DNA of 64,000 nucleotides, taken from Streptomyces sp. NRRL F-525. Lineage in GTDB: Bacteria; Actinomycetota; Actinomycetes; Streptomycetales; Streptomycetaceae. The stretch is from the NCBI RefSeq assembly GCF_000716605.1, contig NZ_JNXE01000007.1, positions 1 to 64,000 of the forward strand, read 5' to 3'. Made by a program: the position numbers and the translations under genes. This document shows, piece after piece, positions 12,233 through 23,272 of this stretch. How positions within the stretch are numbered: the first letter of the stretch is position 1; every line of letters begins with the position of its first letter. The notes under the pieces were generated by a model that saw nothing but the letters and a program-made list of their open reading frames with translations, made no database searches and was not told where the DNA came from.

Positions 12233-13399
12233 ATGACGCAGTCGTTCGAGCTACAGGTCGACAAGCGCCGGAGCCTGCTGGACCCGGTGCCGGAACTCCT
12301 GGAGATCAGCGCGCGGGCGCCGCTGTCCAAGGCGCCCGGGGGAATGCCCGGCTGGATCGCGACCGGCCGTGAGGTGGTGCGGCAGATCCTCGGTGACTCC
12401 GAGCGGTTCTCCAACGTGCCGCCGCCGGAGCCCGGCGGCCGCAAACTCGACCAGCACGAGGGCAGCCTGCTGCACATCGACCCGCCGGAGCACAGCCGGC
12501 TGCGGCGGCTGGTGGCGCCGCTGTTCACGGTGCGGCAGATGCGGCGGCTGGAGCCGATGATGGAGCGGATCGTCGCGGACCACCTGGACGTGCTGGAGCG
12601 GGCGGGTCAACCGGCCGACCTGATGCGGCACTTCGCCCGGCCCGTGTCCGGCCTGGTCCTCGCCGAGATACTCGGGCTGCCCCGCGACGACCTGCCCGAG
12701 CTGTCCCGGCTGAGCGACTACCGGGCCGCCGGGCACAGCGCCCGCCGGAAGCCGGCGGCGACGGCGTACTTCAGGCACTTCGAGCAACTGGTAGCCGAGC
12801 AGCGCCGTAACCCGGGCGAGGGTCTGGTCGGCTCGCTGATCCGGGAGCACGGGGACGGGGTGACGGACGAGGAGCTGGCCGGACTCTGCGAGGGCATCGC
12901 CAACGGCTCGATCGAGAACACCGCGGAGGCCATCGCCCTGGGCACCCTGGCCCTGCTGCTCCATCCCGAGCAGCTGGCCCTGTTGCGGGAACGGCCCGAG
13001 CTGATGGACCGGGCCGTGGAGGAACTGCTGCGCTACGTCTCGGTGGTGGCCGTCGTCTCGCCGCGCACGGCGCTGGTGGACGTGGCGATCGCCGGCGAGG
13101 TGATCAAGGCCGGTGAGGTGGTGTCGTGTTCGGTGCTCGCCGCGAACCGCTGCCCGCACGGCGGCGGTGTCGCGGACGGGCTGGACATCGCGCGGGAGGA
13201 GTCCGCCAACCACCTGGCCCTGGGCCACGGCAACCACTTCTGCCTGGGCGCGGGGCTGGCGCGTGTGCAGATGCGGATCGCCTTCGCCGGGCTGCTGGAG
13301 CGGTTCCCCGGCCTGCGGCTGGGCGCCGGGGTGGAGGAGCTGCGGTTCCGGCTGCTGGCCCCGCAGTTCGGCATCGAGACGCTTCCGGTCGCCTGGTGA
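12233..13399 (+). CDS. Cytochrome P450, probable peptide cross-linking (Oxy-like)
   Basis: A 388-residue soluble P450. EELLRY carries the ExxR motif, and GHGNHFCLGAGLAR is the haem-thiolate loop (Cys in FCLG). The I-helix reads NGSIENTAEA. Residues 150-153 are PRDD, which I recall as conserved in GPA Oxy enzymes and part of their contact with the X domain; the second P450 in this window (47521) has VPQED there. It starts 8 bp after the terminal NRPS gene with an AGAGAGG ribosome site and overlaps the ferredoxin gene by 4 bp. Phenolic or aryl coupling on the PCP-bound peptide is inferred from context; beta-hydroxylation of a carrier-bound residue is the main alternative. It is the only P450 in the cluster part of the window, whereas typical GPAs have two to four. 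Confidence 0.9.
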   Translation: MTQSFELQVDKRRSLLDPVPELLEISARAPLSKAPGGMPGWIATGREVVRQILGDSERFSNVPPPEPGGRKLDQHEGSLLHIDPPEHSRLRRLVAPLFTVRQMRRLEPMMERIVADHLDVLERAGQPADLMRHFARPVSGLVLAEILGLPRDDLPELSRLSDYRAAGHSARRKPAATAYFRHFEQLVAEQRRNPGEGLVGSLIREHGDGVTDEELAGLCEGIANGSIENTAEAIALGTLALLLHPEQLALLRERPELMDRAVEELLRYVSVVAVVSPRTALVDVAIAGEVIKAGEVVSCSVLAANRCPHGGGVADGLDIAREESANHLALGHGNHFCLGAGLARVQMRIAFAGLLERFPGLRLGAGVEELRFRLLAPQFGIETLPVAW

Positions 13400-13668
13400 C
13401 GCCGGGGGCCGGAGCGGACGGGGGCGTGGCGCTCGTCGGGATCCGGGTGGACCGCGACAGCTGCGCGGGCTCGGGGGTGTGCGCCCTGTTCGAGCCCCGG
13501 TACTTCGACCAGTCCGAGGAGGACGGCCTGGCGCTGCCGCGCGTCCCCGAGGCGGCACCTGAAGCGCTGCCGAGGTTGCGCGCGGCCGCGGCCCGCTGCC
13601 CCGCCGGCGCCATCACGCTGGTGGCGCCCGACGCGCGGGAGAGCGCTGCCGGGGACCGGGCTGACTGA
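13396..13668 (+). CDS. Single-cluster ferredoxin for the adjacent P450
   Basis: A 90-residue ferredoxin of the actinomycete P450-partner type. CAGSGVC (Cys-x5-Cys) and a later ARCPAGAI give three cysteines, expected to bind one [3Fe-4S] cluster. The GTG start overlaps the P450 stop (GTGA), implying translational coupling. A GTG at 13426 (MALVGIRVD) is a possible shorter start that fits the family length better. It probably passes electrons to the P450 just upstream. Confidence 0.85.
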   Translation: MTPGAGADGGVALVGIRVDRDSCAGSGVCALFEPRYFDQSEEDGLALPRVPEAAPEALPRLRAAAARCPAGAITLVAPDARESAAGDRAD

Positions 13669-13730
13669 ACGGTCGCGTGGGGCGCCCGTTGCAACCTCGG
13701 TGTGACCGGGTGCCCCGTAGAACTGGTGGT

Positions 13731-14305
13731 ATGCCGAACACATTTCAGAAGCGTATGACCGGACCGGTCCTGGCGGTCCTTTCCGTGCTGACGGCCGGAA
13801 CAATGCTCGCGGGCTGTTCGTCGGACTCGAAATCGACCGACGCGTCCGACGGCAGCCAGAGTTCGTCGAATTCTTCGGGCGACTCCTCCAATTCGGCCGT
13901 GGCCTATTCGCAGTGCATGCGCGACAACGGCGTCTCGAATTACCCCGACCCGAAGGAGGACAGTCAGGGCCGGGTGCAGCTGACGGTCCCCGCGGACATC
14001 GACCAGAACTCCCCGACCTTCAAGTCGGCCCAGTCGGCCTGCCAGTCGAAGCTGGTGCAGGGCGACACCGGCGCCGCCGCCAACAGCCGGTCCTTCGACG
14101 CGACGAAGGTCGCCGCGTGGGCGAAGTGCATCCGCAAGAACGGCATGCCCAACTTCCAGGACCCCAAGGTCGACGGCAGCACGATCATCATCGACGCCGA
14201 CGCGGCCGGTATCTCCGGGCAGGACGACCCCAACTTCGCCAAGGCCACGGCCGCTTGCTACAGCATCCGGCCCGGCGGCAGCCTGATGGTCACAGGAGGG
14301 GGGCA

Positions 14306-14309
<4 letters not shown>
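13731..14309 (+). CDS. Secreted lipoprotein of an ABC efflux operon
   Basis: A 192-residue protein with a Sec lipoprotein signal peptide: basic start, hydrophobic stretch and lipobox LAGC (LTAGTMLAGCSS). A Ser/Asp/Asn-rich linker follows. The mature part contains two similar units, AYSQCMRDNGVSNYPDP and AWAKCIRKNGMPNFQDP, so it appears internally duplicated with paired cysteines. Its stop overlaps the start of the HlyD-like gene (GTGA), making it the first gene of a four-gene unit with the efflux proteins. I infer an outer-face accessory of the MacB-like transporter. Family unnamed. Confidence 0.85.
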
Positions 14310-15624
<1,315 letters not shown>

Positions 15625-15628
<4 letters not shown>

Positions 15629-16347
15629 CCGTCGCAGCCCACCCGGTGATCGAGCTGGCCGGGGTCAGCAAGTCGTACGGCGATGTGGCCGCCCTGGTCG
15701 AGACGGACCTGATGGTCCACCGCGGCGAGATGCTCGCGGTCGTCGGCCCGTCCGGTTCGGGCAAGTCCACCATGCTCAACATCATGGGCACGCTGGACCG
15801 CCCCTCCTCGGGGACGGTGGCGATCGCCGGCCACGCCGTGGACTCCCTGAACGACCGCGAGCTGTCGGCGCTGCGGGCCGGCACCATCGGCTTCGTCTTC
15901 CAGCAGTTCCACCTCGCCGCCGGAGTCCCCGCCCTCGACAGCGTGGCGGACGGTCTGCTGTACGGCGGACGGCCGCGCCGTGAGCGGCGCCGGCTCGCCG
16001 AGGCGGCCCTGCGCCGGGTGGGTCTGGGGCACCGGCTCCTGCACGAGCCGCAGCAGTTGTCCGGCGGCGAGAAGCAGCGGGTGGCGATCGCCCGCGCGGT
16101 GGTCGGCGATCCGCCGCTGCTGCTGGCCGACGAGCCGACCGGCGCGCTGGACTCCCGCTCGGGGACGGTGGTGATGGAACTGCTCCACGAGCTGCACGAG
16201 GCCGGGACGACGGTGGTCGTCATCACCCACGACCGGGACATCTCGGCGTCCCTGCCGCGTGAGGTCAGGGTCCGGGACGGCCGGATCGAGCACGATTCGG
16301 GGGCACCGGGGCCCCGGGCCCTGGCGTACACGGGGGTGGAGCGATGA
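15625..16347 (+). CDS. MacB/LolD-type ABC transporter ATPase
   Basis: A 240-residue nucleotide-binding protein with Walker [11 protein letters not shown]-loop VFQQFH, signature LSGGEKQR, Walker [13 protein letters not shown] and H-loop VVITHD. The sequence is of the LolD/MacB-type family ([20 protein letters not shown]). GTG at 15625 overlaps the HlyD-like stop, and the permease ATG overlaps its own stop, so the three proteins are translationally coupled. Probably energises export of the peptide product or of a toxic intermediate. Confidence 0.94.
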
Positions 16348-17600
16348 GTACGACGCAGTCGCCGCCGGCCGGCCGGGAGCGGCCCTGGGCCGAACTGCCC
16401 CCGCCGCCGCGGCCCCGGGCGGCCCGGCTGAGCCTGTCCGACGTGGCCCGGGTGGGCGGCTGGGGGCTGCGCTCGCGGCCCATGCGGGTCTTCCTCTCGG
16501 CCCTGGGCATCGCGATCGGCATCGCCGCGATGATCGGCGTGGTGGGCATCTCCACCTCGTCGACGAACGACCTGAACAAGCAGCTCGCCGCGCTCGGCAC
16601 CAATCTGCTCACGGTCTCCCCGGGCACCACCATGACCGGCGCGAACGCCCATCTGTCCGACGACGCCGTCGCGATGGTCGCGAGTCGGCCGGAGGTGATC
16701 TCGGCCTCCGCTGCGGGGACCACGGACGCGAAGCTCTACCGCAACGACCGCATTCCGTCGGTGGAGTCCGGCGGGCTCTCGGTCAGCGCGGCGCGGACCG
16801 ACCTGCTGCGGTCCATCGGCGGGCAGATCGTGGACGGCCGCTGGCTCAACGCCGCCAGCAGCCGTTACCCGGCCGTGGTGCTGGGCTCGGAGACGGCGCG
16901 CAGCCTCGGGATCCACCGGGCCGGCCCCGACGTGCAGGTGTGGCTCGGCAACCACTGGTTCACCGTGGTGGGTCTGCTGGCGCACAACGAGCTGCTGCCG
17001 GTCCTTGACACACAGGCCTTCGTGGGCTGGCCGGTGGCGGAGAAGGAGCTGGCCTTCGACGGCTATCCGACGACGATCTACACACGGGCGAAGGACGCGG
17101 ACGTCGAGAAGGTGCACGGCGTCCTGGGCGCCACGGTGTCCCCGGAGGACCCCAACGAGGTCAACGTCTCCCGCCCCTCCGACGCGCTGGCCGCCAAGAA
17201 CGCCACGGACAAGACGCTGAGCGGGCTGCTGCTTGGCCTGGGCGGGGTCGCCCTGCTGGTCGGCGGTGTCGGGGTGGCCAACACCATGGTCATCTCGGTG
17301 CTGGAACGGCGCTCGGAGATCGGGCTGCGCCGCTCGCTGGGCGCCACCCGGGGCCAGATCAGGATCCAGTTCCTCGCCGAGGCGCTGTTGCTGTCCGGGC
17401 TCGGCGGCCTGGGGGGTGTGCTGCTGGGCATCGGCGTGACCGACGGCTACGCCGCCTACCAGGGGTGGGCCGCCCTGGTGCCGCTGTGGGCGATGGCCGG
17501 CGGTCTGGCCGCGACCCTCGCCATCGGCGGACTGGCCGGCTTCTACCCCGCGGTCCGGGCGGCCCGGCTGCCCCCGACGGAGGCCCTCGCGACCAACTAG
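16344..17600 (+). CDS. MacB-like ABC transporter permease
   Basis: A 418-residue FtsX/MacB-type permease: an N-terminal membrane segment ([23 protein letters not shown]), a large extracytoplasmic domain, then three C-terminal segments around [21 protein letters not shown] and [24 protein letters not shown], ending in the typical [13 protein letters not shown]. It completes the lipoprotein-adaptor-ATPase-permease unit. Macrolide-type exporters and antimicrobial-peptide resistance pumps both have this form, so self-protection is as likely as export. Confidence 0.93.
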   Translation: MSTTQSPPAGRERPWAELPPPPRPRAARLSLSDVARVGGWGLRSRPMRVFLSALGIAIGIAAMIGVVGISTSSTNDLNKQLAALGTNLLTVSPGTTMTGANAHLSDDAVAMVASRPEVISASAAGTTDAKLYRNDRIPSVESGGLSVSAARTDLLRSIGGQIVDGRWLNAASSRYPAVVLGSETARSLGIHRAGPDVQVWLGNHWFTVVGLLAHNELLPVLDTQAFVGWPVAEKELAFDGYPTTIYTRAKDADVEKVHGVLGATVSPEDPNEVNVSRPSDALAAKNATDKTLSGLLLGLGGVALLVGGVGVANTMVISVLERRSEIGLRRSLGATRGQIRIQFLAEALLLSGLGGLGGVLLGIGVTDGYAAYQGWAALVPLWAMAGGLAATLAIGGLAGFYPAVRAARLPPTEALATN

Positions 17601-17910
17601 CGGGCGGCGACGGTGCCTTGACAGTTGACATCCGGACCGCGGCGCCCCTTGCCGTCCACCCCCGTGCGGCGGGGGCGTCGCACCCGGGGTCCGGTGTCCA
17701 AGTGCTCGGGTCGGTCGGTTGGACGCCCCTGTCGCGCGGGCGTCCGGCACGTGACACTGGTGACCCGACTGCACTCGTCCCAATTTAAACAATACCTATA
17801 TTCACGGATCGCCCTTCGGGTTGCTCCTCGAATTGGTGAGCCTTGTTCGTCTCATTAGCGGCGGCTAAGGTTTTCTCATCCACCGAGGAATACGATTCGT
17901 GGGGGCGAAT
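17601..17910. promoter_or_regulatory. Intergenic region upstream of mbtH with AT-rich promoter segment
   Basis: 310 bp without a gene. It is GC-rich up to about 17770, then unusually AT-rich (TTTAAACAATACCTATATTC around 17783-17802), suggesting a promoter for the mbtH-exporter pair. No clear terminator seen. Confidence 0.5.
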
Positions 17911-18135
17911 ATGGCGAACCCGTTCGACGACGAAAACGGGACCTTTCTGGTGCTCGTGAACAGGGAGAATCAACACTCGTTGTGGCCTGCGTTCGCGGAG
18001 ATTCCGAATGGCTGGCGACTCGCTTTCGGGGAGGCCACGCGCAAGGAATGCCTCGCCTATGTGGAGGAGAACTGGACGGACCTCCGTCCGCAGAGCCTCA
18101 TCGACGCGATGAGGAAGACCGAGGCGGCCCACTGA
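17911..18135 (+). CDS. mbtH: MbtH-like NRPS accessory protein
   Basis: A 74-residue MbtH protein with the family hallmarks [32 protein letters not shown] and the C-terminal [11 protein letters not shown]. MbtH proteins bind A domains and are often needed for their solubility and activity, so its partners here are probably the A domains of the upstream NRPS. ATG 17911 is preferred because family members begin with (M)xNPFDD and GGGGGCG lies upstream; a GTG at 17899 would add four residues. It is followed by the ABC exporter after 40 bp. Confidence 0.96.
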   Translation: MANPFDDENGTFLVLVNRENQHSLWPAFAEIPNGWRLAFGEATRKECLAYVEENWTDLRPQSLIDAMRKTEAAH

Positions 18136-18175
18136 TGGCCGGCCAGACCGCGGCGACGCGACCCAGGGAGTACCT

Positions 18176-20317
18176 GTGGCCATGATGGGCGGGCCCGGAC
18201 CGGTCATGGTCCGATCCGACGGGCCGGATTCCTCGAACGACAGACAGCGGGCGAAGCCCGGAACGACGAAAAGGATCATCCCGTACACCCGCGGGCACCG
18301 CCGCTCCATCGGCTTCCTCGTGGTCTGCACCACGCTGAACGCCCTCTGCGCGGTGGCCCCGCCCCTGCTCCTCAAGTACCTGATCGACGACGGCATCATG
18401 GCCCGGGACACCGGGACCGTGGTCTGGCTCGCGGCCGCGGTCGCCGCGGTCTCCGTACTGGCCGCGCTGGTGGGGTTCGGGGAGACCTGGTTCTCCGCCC
18501 AGGTCAGCGAGGGCCTGGTCTACGACCTGCGGGTGAAGGTCTTCGACCATGTGCAGCGCCAGTCGCTCGCCTTCTTCACCCGGGCACAGACCGGCGCCCT
18601 GGTGAGCCGGCTGAACACCGACGTGATCGGCGCCCAGCAGGCGGTCACCCAGATGCTCTCCACCGTGGTGTCCTCCGGGCTGACGGTCGTGTTCGTGCTG
18701 GCCACGATGTTCTACCTGTCCTGGAAGATCACCCTGATCTCCCTGGTGCTGGTCCCGTTCTTCATCCTTCCCGGCCGCCTCATCGGCCGCCGCCTGCAGG
18801 GCCTGGCCCGCCGGCACATGCAGGTCAACGCCGAGATGGGCTCGCTCATGCACGAGCGGTTCAACGTCGCCGGCGCGCTCCTCGCCAAGCTCTACAGCCG
18901 CCCGGACCGGGAGACCGCCCGCTATGCGCGGCTCGCCGCCCGCGGCCGTGACATCGGCGTCCGCAACTCGGTCTCCATGAAGATGCTCTTCCTGTCGACC
19001 ATGTTCATCGGCTCGGTCGCCACCGCCGTGGTCTACGGCGTCGGCGGGGTGCTCTCCGTGCACGGCGCCTTCCGGATCGGCACCCTGGTGGCCCTCACCA
19101 CGCTGCTCACCCGGCTGATGGCCCCGGTGGGCCAGCTGTCGAACGCCCAGGCCGACGCCATGACGGCGCTCGTCAGCTTCGACCGGCTCTTCGAGATCCT
19201 CGACCTGAAGCCGCTGGTCACGGAGAAGTCCGACGCGGTGGCGCTGCCGCCCGCCGCGACCCGTGACACGGCCCCCGGCGTCGAGTTCCGCGGGGTGTCG
19301 TTCCGGCACCCGAAACCCGCCGACGTCTCGCTGGCCTCCCTGGAGGACTTCGCCACGCCGGTGGCCGAGCGCGACGGCGACAGCTGGGCGCTGCGCGACC
19401 TCAGCTTCACCGTCCCGGCCGGCAAACTCACCGCACTGGTCGGCCCGTCCGGGGCCGGCAAGACCACCATCACCCACCTGGTGCCGCGGCTGTACGACCC
19501 GGAGGAGGGGACCGTCCTCATCGACGGCCGTGACGTCCGAGACCTGACGCTGGAGTCGCTCGGCGACACGGTCGGGATGGTCACCCAGGACGGGCACCTG
19601 CTGCACACCACCATCCGGGAGAACCTGCTCTACGCCCGCCCGGACGCCACCGAGGAGGAACTGGTCGTGGCCTGCCGGGCCGCGCAGATCTGGCGGCTCG
19701 TCGCCTCGCTGCCCGACGGCCTGGACACCATGGTCGGCGACCGCGGCTACCGGCTCTCCGGGGGCGAGAAGCAACGCGTCGCCATGGCCCGGCTGCTGCT
19801 CAAGGCCCCGCCGGTGGTCGTGCTCGACGAGGCGACCGCGCATCTCGACTCCGAGTCCGAGGCCGCCCTGCAGCAGGCGCTCAAGACCGCGCTCGCGGGC
19901 CGGACCTCGCTGGTCATCGCGCACCGCCTGTCCACCGTCCGGGACGCCGACCAGATCATCGTCCTGGACGAGGGGCGGATCGTGGAGCGTGGCACCCATG
20001 ACGAACTGCTCGTGCTCGGCGGGCTCTACGCCGAGCTCTACCGCACGCAGTTCGCCCGGCCCGCGCTCGAGGACGAGAGCGATGTCGAGGGCCTGCCGGA
20101 GCAGCGGGTCCCGGAACCGGTGGGCCCCGGCGGCGGACCGGTCGTCTTCGGCCCGGGCGGTCCTGGAGGCCCTGGCGGTCCCGGCGGCCCGCGGGTGGTC
20201 GGCGGTCCCGGGATGGTCGGCGGACCGGGGATGGTCGGGCCCGGTCCCCAGCCGGTCGTGTTCGGTCCCGGTGGCCCCGAGGGCCCGGGCGGTCCGGGAG
20301 GCCCCCGAACCCGCTGA
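18176..20317 (+). CDS. ABC exporter (fused membrane and ATPase domains) with Gly-Pro-rich tail
   Basis: A 713-residue type IV ABC exporter half-transporter. Six membrane segments lie in about residues 40-330, followed by the ATPase: Walker [10 protein letters not shown] (423-431), signature LSGGEKQR (527), Walker B VVLDEAT and H-loop IAHRLS. GPA clusters usually carry one such exporter next to mbtH, which supports product export. The tail after about residue 640 is odd: some 65 residues built of [10 protein letters not shown] and PVVFGPGGP units, which most family members lack. GTG start at 18176 with GGGAG seven bases upstream. A strong terminator follows. Confidence 0.94.
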   Translation: MAMMGGPGPVMVRSDGPDSSNDRQRAKPGTTKRIIPYTRGHRRSIGFLVVCTTLNALCAVAPPLLLKYLIDDGIMARDTGTVVWLAAAVAAVSVLAALVGFGETWFSAQVSEGLVYDLRVKVFDHVQRQSLAFFTRAQTGALVSRLNTDVIGAQQAVTQMLSTVVSSGLTVVFVLATMFYLSWKITLISLVLVPFFILPGRLIGRRLQGLARRHMQVNAEMGSLMHERFNVAGALLAKLYSRPDRETARYARLAARGRDIGVRNSVSMKMLFLSTMFIGSVATAVVYGVGGVLSVHGAFRIGTLVALTTLLTRLMAPVGQLSNAQADAMTALVSFDRLFEILDLKPLVTEKSDAVALPPAATRDTAPGVEFRGVSFRHPKPADVSLASLEDFATPVAERDGDSWALRDLSFTVPAGKLTALVGPSGAGKTTITHLVPRLYDPEEGTVLIDGRDVRDLTLESLGDTVGMVTQDGHLLHTTIRENLLYARPDATEEELVVACRAAQIWRLVASLPDGLDTMVGDRGYRLSGGEKQRVAMARLLLKAPPVVVLDEATAHLDSESEAALQQALKTALAGRTSLVIAHRLSTVRDADQIIVLDEGRIVERGTHDELLVLGGLYAELYRTQFARPALEDESDVEGLPEQRVPEPVGPGGGPVVFGPGGPGGPGGPGGPRVVGGPGMVGGPGMVGPGPQPVVFGPGGPEGPGGPGGPRTR

Positions 20318-20330
20318 CTCCCTCCACCGA

Positions 20331-20374
20331 GCGGTGCCCGCGACGCCTCCAAGGCGGCCGCGGGCACCGCTTTT
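20331..20374 (+). terminator. Rho-independent terminator after the exporter gene
   Basis: Perfect 12-bp stem GCGGTGCCCGCG (20331-20342) and CGCGGGCACCGC (20359-20370), 16-base loop, followed by TTTT. It ends the mbtH-exporter transcript. Confidence 0.85.
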
Positions 20375-20631
20375 GACATGTCGTCAACCCCCTATGCCCA
20401 GCCGCCGACCCACCGCCGGCAGGGGTTTCGAACGCATTGAGGGACTGTTACGTTCGGTCTTGTCCGATGCGGTTGGTGTTTATGGCGCTAGGTGCCTAAA
20501 TAAGGAACATGTCGGTGTGGCCCGCACCGCACGGCAGTGATCCCGCGGCGGACGGTACGGAAGGGAATTCCTCTTCGAGAACGAGAACGGCCGCTCGTCG
20601 TGATGGCGGCGAGGACCGGTGAGGAGCAGGG
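20375..20631 (+). promoter_or_regulatory. Leader/promoter region of the first StrR-type gene
   Basis: 257 bp with no gene, partly AT-richer than its surroundings (GTTTATGGCGCTAGG, CTAAATAAGGAAC near 20475-20510). Presumed promoter of the regulator at 20632. No clear copy of the StrR GTTCGAC-type site was seen. Confidence 0.4.
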
Positions 20632-21690
20632 GTGGAAACCGGGGGAGTCATCGATCAACAATCCATAGTGGAAGTGGAAATCGACGCTTTACGGCTGACC
20701 GGATCACCACGGCTGGCCGGCGAACGGCAAGAACACATCGAGCTGCTGGCAGCGGTGCCGACCCCGCTGCCGCCGATCATCGTCCACCGTCCCACGATGC
20801 GGGTCATCGACGGCTTCCACCGGCTGCGCGCGGCCCGGTTGCGCGGGGACACCACCATCGTCGCCCGCTTCTTCGACGGCGACGAGTCGGACGCCTTCGT
20901 CCTGGCGGTACAGCTGAACGTCACCCACGGGCTGCCGCTCGCCCTGTCCGACCGGCAGAGCGCCGCGGAACGGATCATCGCCTCCCACCCCCACTGGTCC
21001 GACCGCAGAGTGGCCACGGTCGCCGGCATCGCCCCCGGAACCGTCGGCGAGATCCGCCGCCGGCTGGGCTCCGCCGCCGACCCGCAGGCGCGCCGGCTCG
21101 GCCAGGACGGCCGGATGCGCCCGCTCGACGGCACCGCCGGCCGCCTCCGCGCCGGTGAACTGCTCACCGAGGAACCCGGTCTGTCGCTGCGTCAGGTCGC
21201 CCGCGCGGCCGGCATCTCCCCGGAGACCGTGCGCGACGTGCGCAACCGCCTGCGGAACGGGGAGGACCTGCTGCCCCGCTCGCGCCGCCGCGACAGCGAC
21301 GCCGAACCGCGCCACACACCCGCACCCGAGACCGGAACCGGCACGGACACCCGGCCCGGATCCGCGCCCGTCCCGGTGGCCCGCAGCCGGCCCGCCGCCG
21401 GACGGCCGGTCCACTCCGTCGCGCAGGTCCGCGCGGACGCGGGGCCCGACCGTGTCGTCCTGGTCAAGCGGCTGATCGCCGATCCGGCGCTGCGTTTCTC
21501 CGAGACCGGCCGCAGTCTGCTGCGGCTCCTCGCGATCCACGCGGTCCGCGAGGAGGAGTGGGAGGCGATCATCGGCAACGTCCCGCCGCACTGCAGCGGT
21601 GTCGTCGCCGACCTCGCCGTCCAACTGGCCGACATGTGGGCGGACTTCGCGACCCGGGTGCGGAGTGACGTCACGGCCTCGGCCGGCTGA
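20632..21690 (+). CDS. StrR-type ParB-like pathway activator, first copy (contains TTA codon)
   Basis: A 352-residue regulator of the StrR/Bbr/Tei15* group. The N-terminal ParB-like domain has IIVHRPTMRVIDGFHRLRAARLRG; a helix-turn-helix follows (SDRRVATVAGIAPGTVGEI), then a second HTH-like segment (SLRQVARAAGISPETVRDV). Such proteins activate aminoglycoside and GPA cluster genes by binding palindromic operators. Codon 20 is TTA (20689-20691), the rare leucine codon read by bldA tRNA, so translation is probably tied to development. The second copy has TTG at the matching place. GTG 20632 follows GAGGAGCAGGGG. Confidence 0.92.
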   Translation: METGGVIDQQSIVEVEIDALRLTGSPRLAGERQEHIELLAAVPTPLPPIIVHRPTMRVIDGFHRLRAARLRGDTTIVARFFDGDESDAFVLAVQLNVTHGLPLALSDRQSAAERIIASHPHWSDRRVATVAGIAPGTVGEIRRRLGSAADPQARRLGQDGRMRPLDGTAGRLRAGELLTEEPGLSLRQVARAAGISPETVRDVRNRLRNGEDLLPRSRRRDSDAEPRHTPAPETGTGTDTRPGSAPVPVARSRPAAGRPVHSVAQVRADAGPDRVVLVKRLIADPALRFSETGRSLLRLLAIHAVREEEWEAIIGNVPPHCSGVVADLAVQLADMWADFATRVRSDVTASAG

Positions 21691-22000
21691 CCGCCGCAGT
21701 GTGCGGAATCCCGGATTCAGGCGCCCCCTAGGGCATAGGGGGCCGCGCTCCCCAATGTCCACAGGGGTTTCGGCCTGGATGTCAGGCTGTTAATTTCGGT
21801 CACATCCGAAGCATGCGAATGCCGCGCACGGATGCTCTGTCCAGGGGTGGCAGGGCGAGTCGAGGGGGTCGAAATCGCCACCTCCCGCATTCCTTGCGGC
21901 GGCAGACGGTGGATTTTCTGCAGAAAGCGTGCTTGCACGAGAAATTCTTCTTCGTGGACGGCGACGCTCTCGCAGCGGCGGGGGTATGTGAGGAGCTGGG
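21691..22000 (+). promoter_or_regulatory. Intergenic region between the StrR-type genes, with inverted repeat
   Basis: 310 bp without a convincing gene. It holds a perfect 8-bp inverted repeat GCCCCCTA (21723-21730) and TAGGGGGC (21736-21743) with a 5-base loop and no T-run, so it could be a weak terminator for the first regulator or an operator for the second. An AT-richer stretch (GTTAATTTCGGTCACATCC, near 21788-21806) may hold the promoter. Confidence 0.5.
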
Positions 22001-23002
22001 GTGGAGTCCGAGGGGGCCATAGGGGAACAGCCCGTCGTGGAGGTCGAGATCGGCTCGTTGAGCCTGTCCGGATCACCGCGGCTGGCCGGAGAGAGTCTGG
22101 AGCACATACAAGTACTCGTGGCGGCGCGGAACCCGCTGCCACCGATCACGGTGCACCGGCCGACGATGCGGGTCATCGACGGCTACCACCGGTTGAAAGC
22201 CGCCCGGCTGCGCGGCGAGAGCAGGATCGCGGCCCGGTTCTTCGACGGGGACGAAACGGCGGCCTTCGTCCTGTCGGTGAGGCTCAACGTCACGCACGGC
22301 CTGCCGCTGGCGCTCGCCGACCGCAAGCGTGCCGCCGAGCGCATCATCGTCGCCCATCCCCAGTGGTCGGACCGCAGGGTGGCCTCGGTCACCGGCATCG
22401 CCCCCGGGACCGTCGGCGACATCCGCAAACGGGTCGTCCGGGCGCCGGGGCCGGAGGGGCGCCGGCTCGGCAGGGACGGCAGGATGCGGCCGGTCGACGG
22501 CAGCAGCGGCCGCATCCTCGCCGGTGAGCTGCTCGCCGAGAACCCGGACCTCTCGCTGCGGCAGGTCGCCCGGGCGGCGGGCATCTCCCCGGAGACCGCC
22601 CGAGACGTCCGCAACCGGCTGGGCAACGGCGAGGGCCCGCTGCCCCGGCAGCGCGGACGGGAGACCGCGCCGGACGAGGAGCAGGCCGTAGGAGGGGAGT
22701 TCGGGGCGCTGAGACTGGCCCGGCCGGGGCAGCGGTCCCGGCAGGTCGTGGCGCCGGCCTCGGACCACGCCGTGCTGATCAAGCGGCTCATGGCCGACCC
22801 GGCACTGCGCTTCAGTGAGACCGGCCGCAATCTGCTGCGCCTGCTCGCTCTGCACACCCTGCGCAAGGAGGAGTGGGAGGCGATCATCAGCAACGTCCCG
22901 CCGCACTGCAGCGACATCGTGGCCGACCTCGCCCGGCAGTTCGCCGATCTGTGGTCGGAGTTCGCCGAGCGGGTCGGGGAGGACGTCGCGCAGATCGGCT
23001 GA
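22001..23002 (+). CDS. StrR-type ParB-like pathway activator, second copy
   Basis: A 333-residue paralogue of the preceding gene, close over the ParB-like domain (ITVHRPTMRVIDGYHRLKAARLRG) and both HTH segments (SDRRVASVTGIAPGTVGDI; SLRQVARAAGISPETARDV), diverging in the linker and at the C-terminus. It has no TTA at the position used by copy one. GTG 22001 follows AGGAG. Most GPA clusters I know have a single StrR-type gene, so tandem copies suggest duplication with split control or split targets. Confidence 0.92.
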   Translation: MESEGAIGEQPVVEVEIGSLSLSGSPRLAGESLEHIQVLVAARNPLPPITVHRPTMRVIDGYHRLKAARLRGESRIAARFFDGDETAAFVLSVRLNVTHGLPLALADRKRAAERIIVAHPQWSDRRVASVTGIAPGTVGDIRKRVVRAPGPEGRRLGRDGRMRPVDGSSGRILAGELLAENPDLSLRQVARAAGISPETARDVRNRLGNGEGPLPRQRGRETAPDEEQAVGGEFGALRLARPGQRSRQVVAPASDHAVLIKRLMADPALRFSETGRNLLRLLALHTLRKEEWEAIISNVPPHCSDIVADLARQFADLWSEFAERVGEDVAQIG

Positions 23003-23020
23003 GCCCGCGCCCGGACAGAG

Positions 23021-23058
23021 GGGGCCGTCGCGAAAGGTGCCGCTTTCGCGACGGCCCC
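23021..23058 (+). terminator. Strong hairpin terminator after the second StrR-type gene
   Basis: Perfect 16-bp stem: GGGGCCGTCGCGAAAG (23021-23036) and CTTTCGCGACGGCCCC (23043-23058) around a six-base loop. There is no clear T-run, as is common for actinomycete terminators. Confidence 0.8.
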
Positions 23059-23272
23059 CAGTCATGTGCGGGGTCGTGGAAAGTGGCGTGAATCATTCCG
23101 TTCTTCACCGGGAGGGGTTGTGCATTTCTTTTTTAATTTTCCATGAATTCCCTAGCGTTCAATGTCTGAAAATAACCCCCCATTCCCTGGCCGAGTGACC
23201 GAAAGTCAGCCCGTGTCGGCGTGAATGAGACGCTATCCTGAGTTGCGCTGACTGATCGGCGAAGGTACGGGG
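23059..23272 (+). promoter_or_regulatory. AT-rich promoter region of the LAL regulator gene
   Basis: The stretch around 23120-23185 (TTTCTTTTTTAATTTTCC and after) is among the most AT-rich in the cluster. It lies between a terminator and the GTG of the LAL gene, so it probably holds that promoter. Confidence 0.5.
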
